Below are positions 8,304 through 16,246 of a stretch of 38,688 nt of DNA, piece by piece (the stretch's first letter is position 1; each line of letters starts with the position of its first letter). The stretch comes from Candidatus Aenigmatarchaeota archaeon (GTDB lineage Archaea > Aenigmatarchaeota > Aenigmatarchaeia > JACPZZ01), in assembly GCA_016180965.1 (NCBI GenBank), contig JACPAF010000004.1, positions 1-38,688 on the forward strand. Direction: 5' to 3'. A program made the translations under genes and the position numbers. The notes under the pieces are model-generated. The model was not told where the DNA came from. It searched no databases and saw only the letters and a list, made by a program, of their open reading frames with translations.

Positions 8304-9701
8304 ATGGGCCTGAAAAAGGATTTGTCCTATTTCGATCTGACAAATATCGTGGTAGGTTCGATAATAGGAAGCGACATTTACATAGCATCCGCGATTACGG
8401 CCGGCCTGGTTGGACCGTTTTCACTTGTCGTGTGGTTTATCGCAGCAATAGCCGCTGTCATACTTGCTTCTGTTTTCGCTTATTGCAGTTTCTATGTCCC
8501 GCGTGTCGGCGGATCTTTTGCATTCGTTTCGGAAGCGTTTGACGATTTTTACGGGTTTCTCACAGGTTGGAGCCTTTGGATCGCTGAATTATTAGCGTTG
8601 CCCGTGTTTGCCATAACTTTTACGAATTATCTGCATTATTTTATCCAGCTCGATTTTTGGGGCGATACAGCTGTTAAAGCTTTGTTTTTGTTCGGCCTTA
8701 CATTTGTGAATATCGTGGGAGTAAAAGCAGCCGGAAAACTGAACGATTTCCTTACAATTGTCAAATTATTCCCGCTTTTGTTAATAATTGTTTTTGGGTT
8801 CGCCCTGTTTGCCGGTAATCCAGCAAGCTTCGCGGAAAATTACACACCATTGATGCCTTTCGGCCTTGATAATTTCGGCACGGCTCTGGTTCTGATATTT
8901 TGGGCATATGTAGGTTTTGAATTGGGCACATTGCCCGCGGGCGAGGTGAAAAACCCGAGGAAAACAATACCCAAGGCAATCATCACTGGAATATCCATAG
9001 TTACTGTGTTCTACATGCTTACTAATTTTGTAGTTTTCGGCACGGTTGGATGGCAGACTTTGACAAGCACGACAACACCGTTAATACTGGTCGGTTCAAT
9101 TTTGCTCGGGACAATGGGTGCGGCGCTGATGAGCACGGGTGCGATGGTTTCCGTTTCCGGTTCCGACGCTTCGGGAATTTTAGGAACCTCTCGATTGTCT
9201 TATGCCATGGCTATAGATGGATTATTCCCGAAAATATTTTCCAAAATACACAGGAAATACAAGACGCCTTACATGGCGCTAATCATACAATGCATAATAG
9301 CATTCATGCTGTCGCTTTTCGCAGGCGTAGCAAACCTGATATCATTCTCAGTTTTTAATCTGGGATTTTCGTTCCTTTTGACATGCCTTGCTTTGGTTGT
9401 CCTTAAAAAAGAAGGCGAGAAAAAACTTTACGGGCAGGACGTTATCCCATTGCTTGGCATTATTGTCTGCCTTTACCTTATTTATTCCACGTCTATGTTC
9501 GACAAAATTGTCGGGTCGGCGGTGATCGCTCTGGGCATTCCATTGTATGTGTTTTTCTCGCCCAAGACCGACATTCATCATCTGAAAAAACTTTTCACAT
9601 CCGAAGAGGCGATACTGGAAAGAAGGCTGGAAAGGAAAGAAAGGTTTTTGGCGAATTTCATGCGTATCGTGCACAGGATATTTGTAAAACTAAGGCGTTG
9701 A
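8304..9701 (+). CDS. APC-superfamily amino acid permease
   Basis: The protein has 465 residues from ATG 8304, with about 12 transmembrane helices. The first helix contains the glycine-rich substrate-binding motif VGSIIGSDIY typical of the APC family, and helix 6 carries the motif FWAYVGFELG. A charged C-terminal tail of about 40 residues is cytoplasmic. It should import amino acids or related cations with H+ or by exchange; the exact substrate cannot be read from sequence. ATGs at 8265 and 8286 are in frame, but a TATA-like CTTTATTATT at about 8272-8281 places the transcript start at 8304, giving a leaderless mRNA. A T-rich stretch after the stop may terminate transcription. Confidence 0.88.
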   Translation: MGLKKDLSYFDLTNIVVGSIIGSDIYIASAITAGLVGPFSLVVWFIAAIAAVILASVFAYCSFYVPRVGGSFAFVSEAFDDFYGFLTGWSLWIAELLALPVFAITFTNYLHYFIQLDFWGDTAVKALFLFGLTFVNIVGVKAAGKLNDFLTIVKLFPLLLIIVFGFALFAGNPASFAENYTPLMPFGLDNFGTALVLIFWAYVGFELGTLPAGEVKNPRKTIPKAIITGISIVTVFYMLTNFVVFGTVGWQTLTSTTTPLILVGSILLGTMGAALMSTGAMVSVSGSDASGILGTSRLSYAMAIDGLFPKIFSKIHRKYKTPYMALIIQCIIAFMLSLFAGVANLISFSVFNLGFSFLLTCLALVVLKKEGEKKLYGQDVIPLLGIIVCLYLIYSTSMFDKIVGSAVIALGIPLYVFFSPKTDIHHLKKLFTSEEAILERRLERKERFLANFMRIVHRIFVKLRR

Positions 9702-9758
9702 TCTTTTTTTGGCGGTTATTTAAGCCTGTTAATGACTAATTAGTTTTTGGTAAATTTT

Positions 9759-11297
9759 ATGCTGATTCCTGCCAAAGAGAACAAAGCGCTAATAATGTTT
9801 TCCGTTCTTAGCGGTTTGTTTTTAGCTGCGCTTGATCAAACAATCGTGTCTACAGCATTGCCGAAGATCGCAGCATCATTGGGCGGTGTTGACATACTGA
9901 GCTGGGTCGTTTCAGCTTATTTGTTATCTTCGACAGCTACTGTGATAATATACGGCAAACTTTCGGACATATACGGGCGCAAGAAACTTTTCATACTCGG
10001 CATATTGATATTTTTGGCCGGCTCCGTGTTATGCGGTTTGTCAAACAGCATAATTTATCTTATCATTTTCCGTTTCATCCAAGGCGTGGGGGGCGGCGCG
10101 ATATTTGCGAATTCCATGGCGATAATAGGCGATTTGTTCCCGCCCGTTGAAAGAGGCAAGTGGCAGGGCGCAATCGGCGCGACATTCGGGTTGGCTTCTA
10201 TTCTAGGCCCGTTGATGGGAGGTTTTTTAACCGATTCGATCAGCTGGCATTGGGTGTTTTTCATTAACGTGCCGATAGGCATAATTTCTATTTTAATATT
10301 GCAGAAATTCCTGCCTTTTTCACATGCGCATGCGAACAGGACGATAGATTACAAAGGTTCGTTCCTGCTTGTCCTATCGATATTATCTTTTATGCTGGGA
10401 TTGTTAACTGACGGAGCTGGCAATCATTTAAGGACTGCATCCTTGTTCGTGTTTTCCTCAAGTTTGATTTATTTTTTCATTAGAACCGAGAAAAGAGCCA
10501 AGGAGCCGATCATGCCTTTGGATATTTTCCACAACAAAATATTCCTGGTTTCAGTTTTCATAGTGTTCATAACGGCGATGGGATTTTTCGGAGCTGTCAC
10601 TTACATACCGCTTTTCGTCCAGGGCGTTTTAGCCAAAACGGCCACTAACTCAGGATTGATAATGACTCCGATGGTTATTGCAATGGTCATGTCGAATATA
10701 ATTTCGGGGCAGATAGTTTCGCGCACCGGAAAATATAAAGCGGTTACGGTTTTCGGAATGTTTATGATGACAGCCGGGATAATTATGCTGTCTTCTATAG
10801 GATTATCAACAACAGACGATGAACTTTTCAGAGACCTTTTCTTGATTGGAGTTGGTTTAGGCACGACATTTCCCACGTTAATGGTTGCGGCCCAGAATGC
10901 ATTTGACCATTCCAGGATGGGGGTTGTTACTGCATCGCTGCAATTTTTCAGGAGCATAGGCGGTTTGGTTGGCGTTACAGTGTTCGGAACAATAATGGTT
11001 TTGTCTTTGAACGCGCATTTGGCCGGGCAGAAAATCACGGATCCAAGCGTTCTGGTTGACGGGAATTTATCGCAGTTGAGCGCTGAGCAGACTTTGCAGT
11101 TAAGGGCGGCTCTGGCGTCTTCGATAAGCAGCCTTTACTCCATAGCTTCGGCAATAACTGTCATTGGATTTTTGATATCTCTTTTCCTGAAAGAAATTCC
11201 ATTACGGAAAACCCATAATCCGGTTTTAGAAGAGGCTGGTGTAGAGTTGGCAGAAGAGGAAGGCCTGTTCGATGCGAAGAACGAACCAAAGCGTTAG
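9759..11297 (+). CDS. DHA2-type MFS multidrug exporter (EmrB/QacA family)
   Basis: The protein has 512 residues from ATG 9759; a TTG at 9747 is an alternative start nearer the position expected from the TATA element TTATTTAAG. Fourteen hydrophobic helices are predicted. Family motifs are clear: [14 protein letters not shown] in helix 1 (motif D1), [11 protein letters not shown] in the loop after helix 2 (motif A), RFIQGVGGG (motif B) and LGPLMGGFL in helix 5 (motif C of antiporters). These transporters use the proton gradient to expel drugs, bile-salt-like or lipophilic compounds. The C-terminus is acidic. It probably has its own promoter, about 58 bases after the permease gene. Confidence 0.9.
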   Translation: MLIPAKENKALIMFSVLSGLFLAALDQTIVSTALPKIAASLGGVDILSWVVSAYLLSSTATVIIYGKLSDIYGRKKLFILGILIFLAGSVLCGLSNSIIYLIIFRFIQGVGGGAIFANSMAIIGDLFPPVERGKWQGAIGATFGLASILGPLMGGFLTDSISWHWVFFINVPIGIISILILQKFLPFSHAHANRTIDYKGSFLLVLSILSFMLGLLTDGAGNHLRTASLFVFSSSLIYFFIRTEKRAKEPIMPLDIFHNKIFLVSVFIVFITAMGFFGAVTYIPLFVQGVLAKTATNSGLIMTPMVIAMVMSNIISGQIVSRTGKYKAVTVFGMFMMTAGIIMLSSIGLSTTDDELFRDLFLIGVGLGTTFPTLMVAAQNAFDHSRMGVVTASLQFFRSIGGLVGVTVFGTIMVLSLNAHLAGQKITDPSVLVDGNLSQLSAEQTLQLRAALASSISSLYSIASAITVIGFLISLFLKEIPLRKTHNPVLEEAGVELAEEEGLFDAKNEPKR

Positions 11298-11306
11298 TTT
11301 TTTGGT

Positions 11307-11627
11307 TTAAACTCTTTTTATTTTCTTTTTGTCAGCCAATATTTCCATTTTCAATATTTTCGAAATAAATTTGGTCGTAATGTATATCAGCTCTCCTCCA
11401 ATAAGAATTTTAACTATAGCAACCAGAGTGAAAAATAAGGGATAGTTTTTAATCAGCAAAACTTCTTCCAAAAAGCCGTAGCGCAGGGATTTTACCCCCA
11501 AAATCAAACCGAATATGTAAACTATTACTGTGATTATGGAGAACGCTATTAATCCAGCAATACCGAGTATCGTGGATTCTAGGAACTGCTTCTTTTCAAA
11601 TTTTATTCCTGTTTTTTTCTCCGCCAT
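11307..11627 (-). CDS. Small two-helix membrane protein
   Basis: The protein has 106 residues from ATG 11627; the upstream in-frame ATG at 11660 is less likely. A TATA-like element TTGTATTTATC lies about 28 bases before 11627, fitting a leaderless transcript. Two long hydrophobic segments occur at about 22-46 and 66-88, flanked by Lys-rich ends (IKFEKKQF and ILADKKKIKRV). No family is recognised. Both termini are probably cytoplasmic. It converges with the exporter gene and is divergent from the small zinc-ribbon gene at 11680. Confidence 0.65.
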   Translation of the reverse strand: MAEKKTGIKFEKKQFLESTILGIAGLIAFSIITVIVYIFGLILGVKSLRYGFLEEVLLIKNYPLFFTLVAIVKILIGGELIYITTKFISKILKMEILADKKKIKRV

Positions 11628-11679
11628 TAGAATGGTTAATCTGATCACAGATAAATACAAATGACCGCTTAATTATGGC

Positions 11680-11772
11680 ATGGCGAACGAAAACGCGGGT
11701 TTCAAATCCTGCGGCAAATGCGGGGCAATAATAAAACCCAATGACATACGATGCCCGGGCTGCGGCAAATGA
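11680..11772 (+). CDS. 30-residue zinc-ribbon microprotein
   Basis: The frame has 31 codons including TGA. Two C-G-x-C-type knuckles (CGKCG and CPGCGK) are separated by about 12 residues, the layout of a minimal zinc ribbon. A TATA-like ATAAATAC at 11651-11658 lies about 26 bases before this ATG, supporting a leaderless transcript; an ATG at 11675 is out of this frame. Free-standing zinc ribbons of this size are common in archaea. It is too short to assign to a named family such as RpoP. Confidence 0.6.
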   Translation: MANENAGFKSCGKCGAIIKPNDIRCPGCGK

Positions 11773-11883
11773 AACAATTTTATCGTTTCTAACTTTATCG
11801 TTGATGGGTAAACCGCGTTACAGTCTCATTCAAACCCGTTTTTAGGGGCTGGTATAAATAACCGGATTTTGTTAGGAAGTTTT

Positions 11884-13125
11884 CTAGCGTTCGTAATCTG
11901 TATACGAAGAGTAGAATGACCATGGTCCGCTGCCGCAATTTTTTGAGGACAATTTTTCAATACGTAAAGAGGCTGAGTTTGTCAATTGCATTATTATCGA
12001 ATATGATAAATTGTCGCCACGATTTACTTCGTAACAGTAAATATTTCCATCGGCTGTCACATATTCAGGATCCCGGTTGAAGATACCGGAAGGTAAAGGT
12101 TTGAAATTGTACTTTCCCGATTGAATATCGGAAAGAGTGTTTCCCACGGAAATAACTTTTACATTCGGATTTGTGTTGTCGGGACCTATGTAAATGCCGT
12201 CCGATTCGCCTATGGTCATAGGAGATGAACCTTTTTTAAACCAATAGCCTTGCAAAGAATCCTTCACATCTGTGAATAAAGTGCCACAAGAAAGATTTGT
12301 TATCAAACCATCTTGACCGTCCATTGAATACTTTATCTGGCTTTTAACTTCGTCTGTGAAGTAGTCGAAGGGGCAGACCGCGTAGCAACGGTCAAATGGA
12401 TTTGTGTAACCATTTTTGCAGAATCTATCCGGGTTTAATAGGGCAGTTTTGCCTGTAGGTAATCTGTAATCGCGCGCACCTAAATCGAACCCGTAAACGC
12501 CCCCTTTCAGGTCACCTGCAGTTGCGATTTGTTGGCCGGCTTCAACGGGTATGTTTACGACCCCACTGCAATAGTCTTCATTGCGATCTTTGCTGAAGCT
12601 GCAGGTTTGGAGTATCTTATTAGCAGCATCAATAAACGGCTGGTATGTTAAGGTGCGTAAGTGATGGAAGTACAAATCGAATTCCGCACATGGCGAAAAC
12701 ACCAAAGTGTAATCAATATAGTTATAGTATTGTCCAATGTGGTTGTAGTGCCTTAGTCCTATTTGCTTTAAAACCATATTACCGGACGCGTAAACTGGAA
12801 CTTCCGAATCTTTCTGGTTTTTCCAGTCTATGACATAGAAGTACATGTGGGGTGCAGGTAAAACGTGGTCCGGCGGGCTCATAGCCCCAACGGGCGTCAG
12901 AGTAAGCACTTTGTCCAATGGCGCAGGCGATACAGAAAATAAAATATTATCAGAGCCGCATGAAGGTTGGATTGCAAATTTATTAGGTTCATTTTGTGGA
13001 AAAGTTTCATTTTCATTTTGTGTTTGTTGGTACGGTTTTTTAATAGAGTCTGCCGAAACGCAGCCGCTGATAAGTACAACAGCGATTATCAGCAATGCAG
13101 AAAGGTTGTAATGTTTTTTGATCAT
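11884..13125 (-). CDS. Lipoprotein with degenerate M23 peptidase-like domain
   Basis: The protein has 413 residues from ATG 13125. The hydrophobic start ends in the lipobox LISGC, with the lipidated Cys at 22, so it is probably tethered outside the cytoplasmic membrane. The central part resembles an M23/LytM fold: an APHMYFYVID strand, VPVYASGNMVLKQI, YFHHL, and VEAGQQIATAG. The HxH metal motif expected near the end is replaced by FDLGARD. The catalytic zinc site therefore looks incomplete and activity is doubtful. About eight cysteines could form disulfides. In an archaeon without murein it is more likely a structural or binding module. The M23 similarity is by eye. Confidence 0.65.
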   Translation of the reverse strand: MIKKHYNLSALLIIAVVLISGCVSADSIKKPYQQTQNENETFPQNEPNKFAIQPSCGSDNILFSVSPAPLDKVLTLTPVGAMSPPDHVLPAPHMYFYVIDWKNQKDSEVPVYASGNMVLKQIGLRHYNHIGQYYNYIDYTLVFSPCAEFDLYFHHLRTLTYQPFIDAANKILQTCSFSKDRNEDYCSGVVNIPVEAGQQIATAGDLKGGVYGFDLGARDYRLPTGKTALLNPDRFCKNGYTNPFDRCYAVCPFDYFTDEVKSQIKYSMDGQDGLITNLSCGTLFTDVKDSLQGYWFKKGSSPMTIGESDGIYIGPDNTNPNVKVISVGNTLSDIQSGKYNFKPLPSGIFNRDPEYVTADGNIYCYEVNRGDNLSYSIIMQLTNSASLRIEKLSSKNCGSGPWSFYSSYTDYER

Positions 13126-13234
13126 ATTTGTCGTTGTATTTTGATTGTTATATTCCTGAAATTTATTGGGGAAACCACGTGGGAATTCCATTATAACCCG
13201 TTTTATTTATTTGATGAGCAACTAAAGTGATCTT

Positions 13235-13495
13235 ATGGTTTACAATATTGAAACAACAGATACCTTTGAAAGAGAGTTCGAAAAGAAACATAGGGACAAA
13301 GTGGCATGGCTGAAAAAGATAAAAGATAGGTTAAAGGAAAATCCGGAATACGGAAAGCCGTTGAGAAGCAGATTGCATGGCATATGGCAAATAAGGATAG
13401 GACCTTTTAGGGTGTGGTATGAAATCAATCATGTCGAGAAGAAAGTTATACTAAAGGCGATACTTCACAAAGACGAAGCGATAGAGTATTACTGA
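13235..13495 (+). CDS. RelE/ParE-family toxin
   Basis: This 86-residue protein has the RelE fold signature: an N-terminal strand with DTFEREFEKK, a helical hairpin, then LHGIWQIRIGPFRVWYEI, whose basic residues (R54, R59) correspond to the RNA-binding face, and a final strand VILKAILHKDEAIEYY. RelE-type toxins cleave mRNA on the ribosome; ParE-type toxins poison gyrase. Archaeal members are mostly of the RelE type. The gene ends tail to tail with the probable antitoxin gene on the other strand, overlapping it by seven bases. A TATA-like TTTTATTTAT lies about 30 bases before ATG 13235, so the toxin has its own promoter. Confidence 0.83.
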   Translation: MVYNIETTDTFEREFEKKHRDKVAWLKKIKDRLKENPEYGKPLRSRLHGIWQIRIGPFRVWYEINHVEKKVILKAILHKDEAIEYY

Positions 13496-13662
13496 CCTTT
13501 TTTTAATTCCTTGATAAATTTGTCTATATTTCTGGTTCTTCCTTCCTTTATGTCCCGCTCGCTTTTTTCCAACTGCTCCATTACTGTTTTATTCTGCAGG
13601 GTTTCCACGGTAGATTCCAGACTTTCCAGATCCGATTTCGGCACGCTTACCAACCTTTGCAT
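13489..13662 (-). CDS. Probable RelE-partner antitoxin
   Basis: The protein has 57 residues from ATG 13662, or 60 from GTG 13671, which directly abuts the stop of the upstream gene. I prefer the ATG because AAGTGAT before it resembles a ribosome-binding site. The sequence (LVSVPKSDLESLESTVETLQNK, then EQLEKSERDIKEGR) matches the style of archaeal antitoxins found with RelE toxins: a short beta strand, an acidic helix and a toxin-wrapping C-terminal helix. It is encoded opposite the toxin in convergent orientation, which is unusual. It follows the CutA-like gene on the same transcript. Confidence 0.68.
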   Translation of the reverse strand: MQRLVSVPKSDLESLESTVETLQNKTVMEQLEKSERDIKEGRTRNIDKFIKELKKGQ

Positions 13663-13671
13663 TTCTATCAC

Positions 13672-14016
13672 TTAACAAATATCTTCTTTCTTGCCATATT
13701 TATAGATTAAAGTTTCATCTATCCACTTAAGAAGTTTTTCATTGCCCTCAAATTTGGTAAACCAGACCATTGGAACTTCTTCTGCCGATGTTTTCTTAAC
13801 ATCGTCAATTATAGCTTGTTTGTGTTTTTCTTTTGTAAATGTAGAAATATTGTAGTAATTCATGTCAATAATTTTACCCTTCCACCAAAATCTTGCTGGG
13901 GCACTAAGTAATAGACCTCCTGAAACTAGTTTTTTCTTTAAAAGTGAGTTAAGAATTTTATCTGCCTGTTTCTTATTTTCTGCACTAATAAAAACTTGTA
14001 AATAGCCGTCGTTCAT
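13672..14016 (-). CDS. CutA1-like protein
   Basis: This 114-residue protein shows the CutA1 ferredoxin-like pattern: a first strand (LQVFISAENKKQADKI), a helix (LNSLLKKKLVSGG), the strand with the typical WW motif (ARFWWKGKIID), then KEKHKQAIIDDVKKTSAEEVPMVWF, equivalent to the HPYEVPEI segment of CutA1. The His-Pro-Tyr of that segment is replaced by TSAE, so metal-binding capacity may differ. CutA1 forms trimers and is linked to copper tolerance in bacteria, though its role is not settled. It is the first gene of a two-gene unit with the antitoxin, with no gap between stop and GTG. Confidence 0.7.
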   Translation of the reverse strand: MNDGYLQVFISAENKKQADKILNSLLKKKLVSGGLLLSAPARFWWKGKIIDMNYYNISTFTKEKHKQAIIDDVKKTSAEEVPMVWFTKFEGNEKLLKWIDETLIYKYGKKEDIC

Positions 14017-14080
14017 ATAATCCCAGTTTATTCTACCTACGCCTGATTTATAAGACCTTATCTACTACCCTGAAGTCCAT

Positions 14081-14266
14081 TGGGGAAACCGTGATTTGAA
14101 CACGGGTCACCGACTTATTCTGACCTCAAGGAAACCTAAGGTTTCCTTACAGGCCTATCCTTCCTAAATAGGCTTGCCTCTTTCAAATTTCTTTTAATTG
14201 ACTTTTTCTTTTGAAAGAAAAAGTCACCCGAAGCCGGTATCTTAGACCAGGCTGGACCATTTCCCC
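14081..14266 (-). tRNA. tRNA-Pro(CGG), intron-containing
   Basis: The two exons are 14227-14266 and 14081-14115. The acceptor stem is GGGGAAA paired with TTTCCCC, discriminator A, no encoded CCA. The D arm contains AGCCTGGT. The anticodon stem is CCGGC paired with GTCGG (one G-U pair), and the T arm is CCGTG-TTCAAAT-CACGG. The 5' side of the anticodon loop reads TTCGGG, then a 111-base intron (14116-14226), then A and the stem. Splicing at the usual 37/38 site gives loop TTCGGGA, anticodon CGG with G37, as in proline tRNAs. A relaxed bulge-helix-bulge can be drawn (TTC pairing with GAA, bulges GGT and TAA). If the intron sat elsewhere the anticodon would change: joining TTC to ATAA would give CAT. 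Mature length is 75 before CCA addition. Confidence 0.8.
14116..14226 (-). other. tRNA intron, 111 bases, three hairpins
   Basis: The intron is filled by hairpins. An 11-bp perfect stem, GACTTTTTCTT with AAGAAAAAGTC (14200-14210 and 14215-14225), abuts the 5' splice site. GCCTAT pairs with ATAGGC in the middle. A 9-bp perfect stem, AAGGAAACC with GGTTTCCTT (14128-14136 and 14140-14148), lies near the 3' side. The first stem competes with the bulge-helix-bulge pairing GAC with GTC needed for splicing, so folding may be ordered. No box C/D motifs were recognised. Confidence 0.65.
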
Positions 14267-14373
14267 CCTTGCCGATAGACGCATACCAATAGTATGTGTC
14301 AATCGCCTTTTCTTTATTATGAACCTTATCTTTTAAAATACGCTTTTATTACGATTTCTAAGTAAGTTAAATT

Positions 14374-15249
14374 ATGATAATCCACAGGGATAGAGTCTTG
14401 GCTGCGGTTCTTTTATCTGCTCTGTTTTTAATTTCGATCTCTGATCTTTCGGCGGGTTACAGTGTGCGGAAAGCTGATATCTCTGTTGATCTGAGCGCGG
14501 ATAGTTCGGCCCGCCAAATTATAAAATTTTATTTTGCCGAACCGGTTGCTGACAAGTCTATAAACTACACATTGAGCGAACCGGCCAAAAATATAGAAGT
14601 TTACGGCGACGATAAGAAACTTACCTATACTACGATCGCGGAAGGCGATGACTATAACCTACAATTATTTCCCGATTCGCCTGTGAGCGTCCTGTTGATA
14701 AGTTATACCGTAGATGACATAGTTTTCCATAGCGGGCCGGTCAATTACTTTTTTACTGACTTTTTTTTCGGGGATACTTTGCTGGAGGTGAATTCCGAAT
14801 TAAAGCTTCCGGCGGGTTATGAGATCTACCAAAATTCTTACAGGCCCGCAGACGGGGCGATAATATCTGACGGCAAGCGGATAATACTGGAATGGAATGA
14901 GACAAACGTAAATGGTTCGATATCATTCTCGGTAAAATATGCCAACACGGACAATGGTTTTGTAATTTGGTTGTTCGTTTCGATCATATTGGCTGTTGCG
15001 TTTGTCTTTATTTATTCCATTTCCAAGAAAAAGACTGCCGAAGCCTTTTTGAAGGGATTCCGTGAAGACGAGAAGAAAACTATAGCATATCTTCAGGGCA
15101 AAAAAGTTGGGTTGCAGAGCGATTTGCAGGCCGAATTCGGTTTTTCTAGAGCCAAATCAACTAGGATAGTTTACGAACTGGAGAAGAAAGGCCTTTTGAG
15201 AAAACAAAGGCACGGTAGGACCAACAAGCTGTTCTGGCTTGGCGAGTGA
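14374..15249 (+). CDS. Membrane-anchored winged-helix regulator
   Basis: The protein has 291 residues. A signal peptide or anchor spans about 8-27. An extracellular beta-rich domain spans about 30-190, followed by a transmembrane helix (VIWLFVSIILAVAFVFIYSI) and a basic linker. The C-terminal winged helix-turn-helix spans about 230-290 (KTIAYLQGKKVGLQSDLQAEFGFSRAKSTRIVYELEKKGLL). This architecture, an outside sensor domain joined to an inside DNA-binding domain, is a known archaeal type of membrane-bound transcription factor. It is followed by two exported proteins on the same strand, and repeats in the gap (15248-15291) could be its target. The signal sensed is unknown. Confidence 0.8.
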   Translation: MIIHRDRVLAAVLLSALFLISISDLSAGYSVRKADISVDLSADSSARQIIKFYFAEPVADKSINYTLSEPAKNIEVYGDDKKLTYTTIAEGDDYNLQLFPDSPVSVLLISYTVDDIVFHSGPVNYFFTDFFFGDTLLEVNSELKLPAGYEIYQNSYRPADGAIISDGKRIILEWNETNVNGSISFSVKYANTDNGFVIWLFVSIILAVAFVFIYSISKKKTAEAFLKGFREDEKKTIAYLQGKKVGLQSDLQAEFGFSRAKSTRIVYELEKKGLLRKQRHGRTNKLFWLGE

Positions 15250-15291
15250 CTGTTTCACGACTGTTTCAACACTCAAATTAGGACGTGAAAC
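15248..15291. promoter_or_regulatory. Direct and inverted TGTTTCA repeats, candidate operator
   Basis: GACTGTTTCA occurs at 15248-15257 and again at 15259-15268, an 11-base period, which places both copies on the same face of the helix. The inverted form GTGAAAC is at 15285-15291. The block begins within the stop of the winged-helix regulator and precedes the exported-protein gene at 15351. It is a reasonable binding site for the upstream regulator, but no direct evidence exists. Confidence 0.45.
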
Positions 15292-15350
15292 GGACAACAC
15301 ACATTGTCAAGAATGGCGCGCGAAGACGCTTTTCTGACGGAGGTGGGAAC

Positions 15351-16127
15351 ATGAAATCGTGGATTTCAGGAATGTTAATGGCGCTGGTATTATCAGCGCC
15401 ATTAACAGTAGGCCAACAGGTTTCGACAAATACGGATATACAAACCGTAAGTACAGTCGGCCTGGGATTTAGGCAAATAGGCGAAGCCTTCGGGGATTTT
15501 GTATTCCGCATCAGGGCCGCTTTAACTTTTGACGGCGATGCGAAGCTGGATTTGCTGAAGGCAAGAAACGATGAAATGAAAACAAGGCAGCGGGTTTGGT
15601 TGGAAATAAAAAATAATCTGACCGAACAATTAAAATCGGATAACATGACGGCTGAGGAAAAACGACAGGTTATAAAATACCTGATAGCCGAGCATGAGGC
15701 GATAATAAGAGAGCATCTCAGGCTGACAGCCGACATGTGGAACGTCCAGTTGAAAGCAAGGGCCGATAAACACAATGAAATTGAGAGATCGGCTAGGATA
15801 GAGGCGGAGTACGCGGAGCGTTCCAGCCTTTCATCCGGCTTGAACATCAGCGGCGAGGTTGAGCTTAACATAGGAGTTAATGGAGACCTCACTGCAGGGC
15901 AGGCGAAAGCCCTTGCCCAGGAAAGGCTCGGGTTCCATGCAACGGACATAAGAACAGAGACGAGAAATGGTGCCACATTTTACGTGGTGTCTGGCTCAGA
16001 AAACAGCACTGCGGGAAATTACACCTTGAAAAAGGGTTTTGAGATGTGGGTCAGAACAAACACCGGCACCATAGAATCGTTGGACCTGAATGCCAGATTG
16101 GACAGCAGGTCGGAGGTCAGCGTCTGA
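15351..16127 (+). CDS. Exported DUF5667-like protein with PepSY-like C-terminus
   Basis: The protein has 258 residues from ATG 15351. A GGAGGTG ribosome-binding site at about 15339-15345 decides this start over the GTG at 15285. A signal peptide occupies about 1-22. A long Lys/Glu-rich helical region (about 55-160, starting RIRAALTFDGDAKLDLL) resembles DUF5667 proteins. The C-terminal part (LTAGQAKALAQERLGF to the end) resembles a PepSY-like inhibitor module. It lies after the membrane-anchored regulator and before a second DUF5667-type protein. Its job is unknown; an envelope-stress or surface role is inference. A 14-bp perfect inverted repeat lies inside the signal-peptide codons. Confidence 0.72.
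   Translation: MKSWISGMLMALVLSAPLTVGQQVSTNTDIQTVSTVGLGFRQIGEAFGDFVFRIRAALTFDGDAKLDLLKARNDEMKTRQRVWLEIKNNLTEQLKSDNMTAEEKRQVIKYLIAEHEAIIREHLRLTADMWNVQLKARADKHNEIERSARIEAEYAERSSLSSGLNISGEVELNIGVNGDLTAGQAKALAQERLGFHATDIRTETRNGATFYVVSGSENSTAGNYTLKKGFEMWVRTNTGTIESLDLNARLDSRSEVSV
15373..15407 (+). repeat. 14-bp perfect inverted repeat inside signal-peptide codons
   Basis: TGTTAATGGCGCTG (15373-15386) and its exact complement CAGCGCCATTAACA (15394-15407) flank a seven-base loop. The hairpin starts about 22 bases after the start codon. It would be one of the most stable structures in the window and could affect translation or mRNA stability. Confidence 0.85.
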
Positions 16128-16153
16128 AAGTAGGACATGACACCCCAGAAAAG

Positions 16154-16199
16154 GGCCGGACGGGCTAGCCAGCCATGCCAGTTAAATTTCCGTCCGGCC
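16154..16199 (+). terminator. GC-rich hairpin between the two DUF5667-type genes
   Basis: GGCCGGACGG (16154-16163) pairs perfectly with CCGTCCGGCC (16190-16199) around a 26-base loop that itself contains GGCTAGCC. There is no T-run directly after, so it is not a classical terminator. It may act as an RNA processing or stability element between the two genes. Confidence 0.45.
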
Positions 16200-16246
16200 T
16201 ATTACTTATACAAGTTTAAATCGAAGAGGTCTATGGAGATAAAAAA

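Noticed and set aside
9348-9674. 108-codon minus-strand frame inside the permease
   Set aside because: Shadow of the APC permease, with improbable composition.
16154-16199. tRNA-like or riboswitch element
   Set aside because: Only a single strong stem with a loop; no further conserved structure was recognised.
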